A DNA stretch of 64,000 bases from Ectobius pallidus (lineage: Eukaryota > Arthropoda > Insecta > Blattodea > Ectobiidae). The position numbers were made by a program, and so were the translations under genes. Below, piece by piece: positions 23,340-33,225 of the stretch (positions are counted from its first letter, which is position 1; every line of letters begins with the position of its first letter). The notes below the pieces were generated by a model, which did not search any database, was not told where the DNA came from, and saw nothing but the letters and a program-made list of their open reading frames with translations. The stretch lies in contig CAXKWD010000007.1 in assembly GCA_964059195.1 (NCBI GenBank), positions 25,121,023 through 25,185,022 of the forward strand, read 5' to 3'.

Positions 23340-23535
23340 AGAATCAACTACTTGAAACAGCAACTTGCAGAAACTGGTGACAATAAAAAAATTCCACCGT
23401 TATCCTTAGATGGTTCAATAGATAGTCTGAAAGGTGTAGTAATGGATAATAAATATTTATATGAGAAGTGCAGAGAAGATAGTGTAACTGCTAGCAGTTT
23501 GACACCACTTAAAATCAACCCTTCTGTTAGCAATG
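23340..23535 (+). CDS. Mtmr6: Mtmr6 exon: coiled coil and linker
   Basis: Residues 380-444 plus the first base of codon 445. Acceptor ttttcag|AGA, donor AATG|gtatgt. Starts RINYLKQQLAETGDN, continuing the coiled coil from the previous exon, then a polar Ser/Lys-rich linker with no motif. In the family this helix mediates homo- and heterodimerisation, for example MTMR6-9 pairs in vertebrates. The linker would diverge fast and supports assignment only through phase and position. Confidence 0.85.
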
Positions 23536-23599
23536 GTATGTTTCTGTCAAATTCTGATGTGAATTAAGTTAGGTGTACTTGAAAACCAGACTGTTCAAA

Positions 23600-25240
23600 A
23601 AGTACTACTGACCTCCTCCTTCTTCTTCTTCAGGCCCTACAACTTATTAGTTTAAAGTTTTGGCCTTCTCGACAAGTTTCTTCCATTTTTTCCTGTCCTG
23701 AGTTTATGCTGACCAATTTATAAATTTTAGCTCTTTTAGATCTTTAATTATATCGTCAGTCCATCTTAGTTTGTGTCTTCCATGAGCTCTTGTTGATAAA
23801 TGATTCCAATTTACATTTTCTTTGTCACTTTCCATTCTATTGACATGGCCAAACCACCTTAATCTTTGGGATTTAATTAAATTGATGATATTTTTAATCT
23901 GTATTATCTTATTTAATTTACTGTTTGTTTTGACTCTCCAAGTGCTGTTTGGGTCTTTTGTTAGTCCATATATTTTCCTTAAAATTTGTCTTTTAAAAAT
24001 CATTAGCTTTTGTTTTACAGTTTCCTTTATGGCCCATGTTTCACAGCCGTATGTTACCACTGGTCTTATTAATAATATGTAGAATTTCATTTTGGATAGC
24101 AATTTATTTTTTAACAGTGAAAGATTTGCATAATATGCTTTATTTCCTTGGACGATCCTGTATTTGAATTCTTCTTCCATTGCATTATTACCATTTACTA
24201 TTGATCCTAGGTATTTAAAAGAAGCAGTTTGTTTTATCTGTGTTCACTTAATATATAGGTCTTAGAGATTGTTATTATTCTTACAACATGTCGTATGAAT
24301 TGTTCTTTCTATATTAATCCTTAAACCATATTGTAATGCAATTTCTTTCAATTTTTGAAAGACACAAAATTAGAGCAGATTTTGTGGTTGCACTTATCAT
24401 AAGATCATCAGCATAAGGCAATACACTGTTTCAGCCTGGTAGTTATATTACCTTTCACGTCTAGCTGTTTTAGAATAGAATCAATTACCAGATTGAACAA
24501 GGCTGACACCAAACTTGACATGGATCTCTTCACTAAGATTAGTATTGACTTTGATTCTTGCTATACTGTTCATTAATGTTAGTACAATTAACCATGTTAG
24601 TTTTTCTGGAACTCCATATTACATCAGGCATTCAGTAATTTTGTCTCTGTGTACTGAATCAAAAGCATGCTTGAGGTCAATAAATAGGTTATGTAAGTTA
24701 TTGTTATATCCATAACACTTTTCAATTATTTGTCTTACTACAAATATGTTGCCTACAGTGGATCTATTTTTGCAAAATCCTATTTGACTATCATTTAATT
24801 TAATTTCTGTTACTTGGCTTAATCTTGTACAGTATTTAATAAAATGGGAAATACTTTGTACACTGTATTTAGTAGGGCTATTGGTCTAAAATTGTTACAC
24901 GGTTTTCTATCATCTTTTTTGTAAATTTGAGTTATTAATCCTTCGTTCCACTGTATTGGTAATTTTTCTGTTTTCCATATATTCGTAATCAGTTTATATA
25001 TTTTCTGCTTTAAGGTTCTGCCTCCATATTTAATTAATTCAGGTAGTATATTATCAGAGCCTGCAGCTTTGTTTCCTTTCAAATTATTAATTATGCAGCA
25101 TATTTCATTGAAACTTGGAGGTGAAACAGTATTATCTTTTTACTTTCTTCAACTAAGCCATTATTGTTCTGAACTTCATTTGCATTAAATACATCATTAA
25201 AATAGTTTTCCCATCTATCTAGAACTTGAGGCATTTGTGT
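23600..25240 (-). pseudogene. RTE-like LINE, reverse transcriptase and C-terminal part
   Basis: Complement, 25240 to 23600: NKAAGSDNILPELIKYGG, then FRPIALLNTVYKV (reverse transcriptase blocks), a decayed catalytic region, then IRPVVTYGCETW, RQILRKIYG and RLRWFGHVNRME, the usual C-terminal signature of these LINEs. Many shifts and stops. The 5' half (endonuclease) continues at 29.4-31.8 kb beyond a Helitron insertion. Lies antisense in an Mtmr6 intron. Confidence 0.8.
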
Positions 25241-26450
25241 TAAAGATCACACACTTTATATTAGAGCTAAACACTCCATAGTTCTGAAAACAGTCCATAT
25301 CAAGAAGGCCTCGCTTGAAAAAATTAATATCGTGACCCGTTCCCATTATTGCCATACCGAAATAACTTTTCGTAACAACATTCTTTAACTACTGTATTTT
25401 TTTCTGTTGCAACATCTTATTCTGAAAATGGCAGAATTAAATCCAGGGACATTATAAAAACAGTACTGCTGTTGTGGAAATGGTTGATATAAATGGCAAT
25501 GAAGTAAAAAGTGAAGATTCTTTAAACCAAGAAGTGTCGGACATCAGCGAATCTATATTAATAAAAGGAAGTGTCTGTCTGTCTGTCTGTCTGTCCGCGA
25601 TGCCCAGCGAAATCTACTCAACGCAGAGATGAGCCAATCCATGTGAAAGTGGACAAAGGTGGTTACATCTTTTTTTTATGTGACATAGACATGTTATATA
25701 TCAAAGTAAAGGTAAAAGACTGTAGAATTTGAAAATAGATTCACAATTCTATTAAATTAAAGGTATCTATATAATAACAACTGCTGAAATGTGTATTTTT
25801 TTCGTTGACTGAAATTTATAATTTAACATGTTGGCTAGTACTGCATTATACTCATGGAATCAGTAGATTTGCTGCAATTTTTAATTTCACCCACAAAAGT
25901 ACAAATAAGTGGAGATTTTGTCATCATAAAACAAATTTTTAAGATGAGTTTCATTGAAGATATTCATCAAATCAATTTTCAAGGTACCCTTGTCACACCC
26001 GTCACAAAAAACATGTAATAGTTTGGGTAGAAAGCCAAGTAATCATGGTATAAAATGGAAACTTGGTAAAAGTTAAGATATTTCAATACAGAAGACACAC
26101 CTAAAATATAATTTTGAAATGCCTACTATTTTGGCTTCATTTTGATGTGACGGGTGTGACACATGTTGCGTGACGGGTGTGACATATGTTGTGTGACGGG
26201 TGTGACACTTATGGAAAATGCCTTTTGCAGCTTTTGTATAGTGATTATTTCATGCAGATGTTGAATAAATCATATGTTTTCATTATTACTATCTTTTAAA
26301 TGGCACTTGGACTTCTTGGACTTCCGTGGTACAGAACAGAACTTCGTAGTTTGCAAGAAAAAGAAACTACGATCTACCAGCTTTGGCTATGGATGACACG
26401 GATGACCGGTGGAAATGTCACAAATGTTTTAATGGTGGTAAAGAAGTGAG

Positions 26451-26738
26451 GTAAAGATCTAGTGATCCCTATAGAGGCCATGAAGGCTTTTAGGATTCAA
26501 ACGTTCAACCTCCAACAATTTTAGACTTTTAGCACATGAAGGTGGTAAAGTTGTCAGTCTTATGCACTGGCTGCCTTTACCCCAGAATTGCTTCTGGTAC
26601 CCATTTCTGTTAGAAGATGAGTTGACCTCAGGGCCATAGGCCAATTGAAAAATCTCAAAAACCTCATCAGGAATTGAACCTGTGCCCTTCAGGTTTGTAG
26701 CACAGTGCCTCAACCAGCAGCATGACATTGTACCCCAA
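26451..26738 (-). mobile_element. tRNA-derived SINE (family 3), copy A
   Basis: 288 bp between perfect 12-bp duplications TAAAGAAGTGAG (26439-26450, 26739-26750). The complement head resembles a tRNA (GGTTGAGGCACTGTGCTAC as A-box region; GGTTCAATTCCTG as B box). A diverged copy lies at about 51300-51545 in the same orientation. Confidence 0.8.
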
Positions 26739-27254
26739 TAAAGAAGTGAGAGTGATAGCCTAATTAATTTTGTGCCTGATTTCTGTACTGGTAACTGTGT
26801 ATCTTAGAACTGCTAAGAAATTCAGACAGACAATACCTCTAACAGCCACTGAAATGAGTAGGCCTACATGGAAACAAATGAAGGAGAACAGATAGAAAAA
26901 CAATCAGCCAATCTAAATATAGCTACACAATATTATTTTTGTATGAGAGACAACAAAAATGTCCTGTGACAAGAATAACCAGATCCACATCAATTCAGTA
27001 AAAGTTTGTGAAGAGCTCAGGCTTCCAAGTAGTCCAGGATTTTAGTGTAGAGGACAACGAAAACTGCCTAACTAGTACCAGAGGAACATTTCACTTCACA
27101 ACTTTACACAAGCCTGTTAAAAATATGGACAGAGTGGAAAAAAGACTAACATGGGAATTCTTTTTTATGCTGAGATCATGTGCTGGGATTCCCCAGGATT
27201 GGTATATTATCACAAAAAAATTTCATGAAATTCATGCAAAATGGTACAGAGGCA

Positions 27255-27559
27255 GAAGGTGCAAAGTGTGGTTAGCGTTGCATATTACAGATCCATCGGC
27301 CTGGGTTCAATCCCCGGTACCACCTCAAATTTTTCTGAGGTAGGGAGGTCTGGTAGGGGTACATTCAGCCTTGTGATTCAAATTGAGGAGCTACTTGATA
27401 GAAAAGTATCATCTCCGGTCATGAAAACCACCATTAATGGCCGTGGGTGTCGGCATGCTGACCACATGCCCCCCAATCCTACCATCTGCCTACGGTAGAT
27501 GATGCAGCGGTCGGGTGGTAGGCCAAGTCCCTCCAGGGACGGAGTTTAGTTTAGTTTAA
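27255..27559 (+). mobile_element. tRNA-derived SINE (family 2), copy B
   Basis: Same family as 16215-16532, opposite orientation. A box is mutated around GTGTGGTTAGC, the B box GGTTCAATCCC is kept, and the tail is (TTTAG)n at about 27543-27558. It interrupts the WYRGRR coding remnant of the dyad-motif transposon. Clear target duplications were not found. Confidence 0.8.
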
Positions 27560-29429
27560 GTCTCGGTTATAAGTTGATGTTGTCCCATCTGACATGTCAC
27601 ACCCGTCACGTCACACCCGTCACACTGATAAAGTAAATTTTTAATAACTATATAAATATTTTTGTAAAATCTAATTATGCATTTCAGTATGTTTATCAGT
27701 CCTCTTACTTGAAAAAATAAAACAAATATAGTGAAGCTAATCAATTCACAGAAATTTCAATTAAACCTACATAAGAAAAAACCTTTGTCCAATTATGGTC
27801 ACACCCGTCACATGCACAATATATTTTCCAGCTCAAGCATACAGCCTTGAAATAAACATTACATCATATTTTGTACTTCCAATGGGTTGGTATGTTAACA
27901 CAAAAAACTTTGATGACATTCCTGCAATATGGTTCAGAGGTAGAAAGAAATAAATGTAATGAAATCTGTTCAAATGTCACACCCGTCACTATGGATTGGC
28001 TCAGATCTGAAATTTTATACATAGGCGTACTAAAGGGTCGGAATGTGCACCTCGAAGCCGGAATTTTAATTTTCGCTTTCGTTCGTGAGTTATGAGTGAA
28101 TAATGAGCAAAAAACGTGCATTTTTTGCGTTTTCGAAGCATCAATTTCAGTAATAAATTTCAATATCAAATCACTTACAGATGGCTTTGGCTATTTTTGT
28201 CATCATACCTCATACCTTGGAAATAAAAGCAACGCGATCGCTTGATTTTGTTAATCCATCCTAGACGATTCATTTGTTTAGAGTGTCAAGGCCCACAGAC
28301 ATATGACATTTTCAACCTACACGGAAGAAGGATAATCAACCCTAAATATGGTCAAACATTGTTCGATTTGAACGAAACTCACTATACAGGGGATTTCTGG
28401 GCCAAGGAACTCGAATCTGAGGTCGCTTTTACCAGGGGACGCTACCTAATTTTGGAATGCACTCCACGTGATTTAGGTGTTAATAATCATAACGATTTAA
28501 CTATGCTCTTAATTTTTAGTTTTTGAAATAATTATCGCGGGGGAAGCCGCGAGCACATGCTGTTTGTCTGTCTGTCCATGATGCCCATCGAAATCTACTG
28601 AACGCAGAGATCTGAAATTTTAAAGATAGATGGACTGGAAGGTGGGCGAATGCACCTCGAAGCCGAATTTTTAATTTTAGCTTTCGTTCGCTAGTTATGA
28701 GTGAAAAACTGGTAGAAAACGTGATTTTAGCGCTGTCGAAGCATCAGATTTCAGTAATACATTTCAATGTCAAATCAATTGCAGTTGGCTTCGGCTATTT
28801 TTGTCATACCGTGGAAATAAAAGCATCGCGATCGCTTGAATGTTGTAAGCCCACGCTGGTCGATTCATTTGTTTAGAATATCAAGGCCCGAAGACATATT
28901 AAATTTTCAACCTACACGGAAGAGGGATAATCAATATAGGCCTAAATATGGTCAAACATTGTTCGATTTGGACGAAACTCACTGTACAGGGGTATTCTGG
29001 GCCAAGGAACTCGAATCTGAGGTCGCTTTTACCAGGTGATGCTATTTAATTGTGGTATGTAGTCCACATGATTTAGGTGTTAATAAATATAATGATTTAA
29101 CTATTATGCTCTTAATTTTTAATTTTTGAAATAATTATGTGGGCGAAGCCGCGGGCACATGCTAGTAAACAATAAACCAAATAAATGAAAGGGAAGGAAA
29201 AGCAATTTAATGTGTTTTAAGTTGAATCTGTTGGAGAAAAGAACAAGTCAGTTTTGATTATTTTCCTAGAAAGTTGTATTAATTAACTGCAGACTCTCGT
29301 GAAAGAAATTGTGTTATATTGTATTAATTCAGGCATGTGAAAGTGTCTATTCAAGTACATGTAAAATGCTACGACTTTTAAACAGATTTTCTATGTTCTG
29401 AAGACTGGTAGAGAGAGTTGAAATTGCTA

Positions 29430-31810
29430 TTTTCTTTTGTTCGCCTTCTGGAAAAGCAGCAAACTACAGTCAGTTCCATTCTATTCCATAAAACTACACA
29501 TGTTATATTTTCTAGTAGTTGGCAATCCTTCAGAAATGACGTCAATTTCAAGTCACCGCCTTCTGCAATAGCCGGTCTCTTATACTACCTGCAATGTCAG
29601 CTCCCCTCACCCCTGCATTTTTTCAGCTCAAGATAAAGTGTGCACCCTATAATATATTACCATCAGCGTCTCTATACATTGTTGGAAGGATTGCTTGGGA
29701 ATGTTTAAAACGCTTGATATCACCTAAAAATGTCTTTAACTCATTTGCTGTACTTTTTTTCTTTAATTTGTATTATTTTATTACTAAGCCACTGTGTCTT
29801 CTTAGCTTTAAAAAGTTTATTTGCTTCTTTCCTTTTTGTTTAATATATTTCATGAGCTTTTTAAGAAGTGCCTCTTTTCAGGCTATATTCTTCTCCATGA
29901 TAGCTTTTCTAGTGTCATCATCTCAGCCTTCATTCCTAGCCACTGAATCTTGGGTTTTGATCTCATCTGTAGCAGAGTCAGTTATTGATGGTTTAATTAA
30001 GTTCCATTCGTCATTTATATTTTTTGTTTTATGGGAGATATTTTAATTTCTCATACAATGTTGTGCTCATACTCTTTCAATTTTAAAAGATTTTGCAAGT
30101 TAGTTTTATTCCATTTAGCTCCCTTTATTATATCTCTTTTTGCCTTATGTATAAGAAGTAGTTTCTGTTTTATTTTAACTTTAACTAGGATGTGGTCAGA
30201 ATCTATATTCAGGCCTCTCATTGACTGTACATCTTCAATTAGGTATTTTTTCCTTTTATTTACCAAAACATGGTCTATTTGGTTAAGGCCCGTTCTTATG
30301 ATGTCCAGTTAAGTAGGAGTAAATGTTAACTGACAGTTTATATTACGGTCGGAGTAAAGTTCCAGTAAACGCTTGTTTGTTCTTATCATCTTCTAGTTAA
30401 AGTTTACTCCCAGTTAACGCAATCTGACAAAAGTCATAGCAGTTGGTACGAGCGTTCCTCAGTTGTTTGCAGCAGTTTTTCATCTGTTTTCATTGTTTCG
30501 TTTGATTTTGCAATGGATAATGAGGTTATGGCTGATGTAAAAAATAAAGAGACACAGCAATTTCTTTTCAAGTGAAGAACAATTGTTTCTGAATATTATC
30601 GACGAAAAGCGTCATACAATTCAAAATAAATGAACACACAGTAATGTGTGGCCATAAGAGCAATGCTCAGAAGGACGTATCAGAAAAACCTCTTGTGAAA
30701 CACATAACTTCCTCTGAATTTAATTATAGTATAGAGTACACAGTACGGGCAGTAGTGTGCATTCAGTTGTCTTAGCCTAAAAAGGTCGCATAATTTGCGA
30801 GGCAAAACCTAAATCCTAATAAGTTTGTGTATGAAATGTGTATGTTTTTAACTACAGGATATATTACGAGACTTTTCAAATGAAATTTTTAGCATAACAT
30901 ATTAAAATACATTATATTTAGGCCTATATATTTTATATATTACTCTTATTACACAATTCCTGCTAAAATCTAAAAGTTGTTTTCTAAAAACTAAAGAAGT
31001 ATAAAATCCTCCTCAAGTAAAGTGGTTGTAAAAATGAAAAGAAAGTTACCATGTCTCTAACCCTATCCCCGAAGGATGCAAAACCCAAATAATCTGATGT
31101 ACGGGTAGAAGAAGCAAACAGTAAAATAATTGATTGTCCAAACTTTCACAATAGTTTGATCTGGTTTTCAATAATTTTTGTTTTATTTATTTTTACATAT
31201 ATTAGCATTGTTCTTCATCACCACTGTCATTACAAAAGCAGCTAAATAATTTCATCTCTCCATTTTAATGCAGTTCGCGAGAAGTATAACCTCAAAAAAT
31301 CCTCTGGTTAAGAGTTTACGTGTACAATTTCCTACAGTAAAGATTACTGCCAGTTAAGAGATTTTTACCAACAGTTAACGCCTAACCAGATATTGTAAAA
31401 CCAAACTGTCAGTAAAGTAACCGTAAAAGTAGCCGTAAATATTTTACTGGAGGTGGTAATAACGGGCCTAAGAGTGTAACAGTCAGGTGAGAGCCATGCA
31501 CTGTATACTCTTTTGTTGGAACCGAGTACTCATCACAACCAGATTGTTCAATATTGAGAATTCACACATTACCCCATTTTCGTTTGTGTTTTCATGAAGT
31601 GTACACTTTCCAGTAACAGTTTTGAAAACATCTTCTTTTTCTAATTGGGTGTTTAAGTCACCTAGAATTACAAGTGTATCACTCTTAAGGTCTTGTCTAC
31701 TACTACCTGGAGTTCTTCATAAAACTGTTCTTTAATTTCATTATTTTTGTCATTTGTTGGTTCATGAGTACTTATAATGCTTATATTAATATATTTCCCA
31801 TTGATCTCAT
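29430..31810 (-). pseudogene. RTE-like LINE, endonuclease part, split by a Harbinger
   Basis: On the complement, 31810-31469 reads THEPTNDKNNEIKEQFYEEL and a DLN/KCTLHENT block. After the Harbinger (30287-31468) it resumes as NQIDHVLVNKRKKYLIEDVQ and SDHILVKVKIK, the terminal endonuclease motifs, then a charged linker to about 29430. It is the upstream half of the LINE at 23600-25240. Multiple stops. Confidence 0.75.
30287..31468. mobile_element. PIF/Harbinger-type element, non-autonomous
   Basis: GGCCCGTT(C/A)TTA ends in inverted orientation with TAA duplicated at 30284-30286 and 31469-31471, canonical for Harbinger. Subterminal CAGTTAAC and GTAAAC motifs are frequent at both ends. The interior has a start-like ATGGATAATGAGG at 30512 but only about 19 codons; no transposase is present. 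It splits the LINE endonuclease between two adjacent motifs. Confidence 0.85.
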
Positions 31811-32077
31811 TTTGCATAATCTGTCATTAAAAGGTTCGAATATGCCTCAAACAGATGATGAGCATTAGGGAAAGACTGGCCCTGAAATGGACCGGGGGAA
31901 GGGGTACTCACACCTGATTGGTTGATCCCACTCAGACTATCTGGTAAATCTTCCACTCCAATAAGAGAACCTAACACTTGAGCACCACTGAAGAAGTAGG
32001 CAGTGTGAGCCTTTGAAACTTTAGGAATCATTGACCTACATACCTTTCTGACAACACACGAGACTTTTATATAATAT

Positions 32078-32790
32078 TTTTTTTCATTGTAAGTGCTGGT
32101 TACACCAGCCTTCTTTAAATTGAAGTGTCCATTCAATGTTGATTTGCGTTTCACCACGTATTTAATGTCAGATTAGCAGGCTAATAGACCTAAAATTAAG
32201 GCTTGGTCTTAGCTTGCAGGCAGTTTAAATGTAGTTAAGATGGCAACTAGAGTGGCAATGGAACTTCAGTTAGAATGATCAGAAAATGAAACAACTATTT
32301 ATCAGATCTAAATGTCTTGAATACAGTTTTCCCCCAAGTAAAGTAATGTCAACCATTGAAACTCTTTTCTAATTCTGTACAATTCTGAGTGAAGCAATAA
32401 CAAGGCAATATTTTCATTTGTTATTTCAAAGCCCAACAGCCCTCCTTTTGAATGTTGTTCTCTTATTTAAGGTATTTTTATCACATCATACATTTTATTA
32501 CAAGCTTCAACAGGTACCAAACTTACTTTCTGTGTTCATCTTCCAGATAAGGTTAAATAGACTCCTCACTTTTGTTTGAATGGCTGCAATTCGTCCAGTG
32601 TCTATTAAAAATAGTTTTGCTTGTTTAGAGTGTAATGTGCATCCATGGCCTTATACCGGTATTTCTGTGGCAGAATGGGTTGCATTGGTATAACAGAAGG
32701 ATTGATGCCCTTAGTTAATTGCCTCTTAATTTGTCATGGTGAAATGTTAATTGAAGAGAGGTCTTAAACTTAGTAGAATAATAATCCTTA
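32078..32790 (-). repeat. Dispersed repeat K, copy 1
   Basis: Collinear with 48330-49060. Both copies retain the same minus-strand peptides (KSTLNGH(F/L)NLKKAG, KLFLIDTGRIAAIQTKV, LFNLIWKMNT), so the repeat derives from a protein-coding transposon whose family I do not recognise. Frames are broken in both. Confidence 0.65.
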
Positions 32791-32799
32791 CAGTGCTGA

Positions 32800-33213
32800 T
32801 ATGAAGTGTCACCAGGAAGTATTTTCTCGTACTACCGCTTGGTTGAGCGCTATTTATGAATTTCAGGAAATAAGGTTAGCACCTCATATGTAAAAAATCA
32901 TAATCCGATCTTCAATCGTTATGAAGAAAATTAGGCCTGACCATAGTGATGTGGAACTTCGCTAGCTATTTAAAAATGGCAGGATGGGAATGAAGGTGTT
33001 AATGTTATGTAACTGCTTTTCTCTCTATTTTTGCTCTCTCTCCCTCAATTTTTTTTCCCCTTATTATCTACTTAATTAGCCAAAAATTTAATTTGTAAGA
33101 TCTCCTTCGTTCCAATGCTGTCTAGGGCCTGGATTTTTAGGTTTTTATAAACCATGTATTAGTTTTTTAAACATATTAAAATAGTTTTATTTTAGTTTTT
33201 ACCACTTTAAGAC
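32800..33213. other. Intronic sequence without recognised feature
   Basis: AT-rich, ends in the target duplication of the PLE. Nothing else seen. Confidence 0.4.
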
Positions 33214-33225
33214 AAGCTTTTTTTA

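Larger units (their letters stand above)
25631..28002. mobile_element. 2.37-kb TIR transposon with dyad-motif array (possibly Sola-like)
   Basis: Ends GAGCCAATCCAT in perfect inverted orientation, with AGAT duplicated at 25627-25630 and 28003-28006; excision would restore the Helitron sequence CGCAGAGATCTGAAAT. It contains eight copies of TGTGACGGGTGTGACA or its complement, five near the ends. Two degraded but related coding segments (27177-27265 and 27878-27950) encode PxxWYxxTKxFxxIxAxWxRGR. Another reads DDTDDRWKCHKCFNGGKE (26390-26443). Superfamily uncertain: a 4-bp duplication and GAG ends recall Sola, from memory. Two SINEs are nested inside. Confidence 0.75.
25552..29165 (+). mobile_element. 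Non-autonomous Helitron, two tandem units, inserted in the LINE
   Basis: 5' end A|TCTATATTAATAAAAGG at 25552, then a TGTC run. The 3' end at 29139-29165 has the GGGCGAAGCCGCGG hairpin and CTAG followed by T, as Helitrons require. Excluding a later insertion (25631-28002), it consists of two roughly 600-bp units: 25552-25630 plus 28003-28560, and 28561-29165. The first unit ends in a mutated GGGGGAAGCCGCG hairpin. No Rep/helicase coding. TSDs are not expected. Confidence 0.8.

Noticed and set aside
25490..25551. Possible small exon (VDINGNEVKSEDSLNQEV)
   Set aside because: Peptide-like and between the LINE and the Helitron, but it lacks a clear acceptor/donor pair and no recognised gene context. 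Including it in Mtmr6 would put unrelated sequence between two phase-matched exons.
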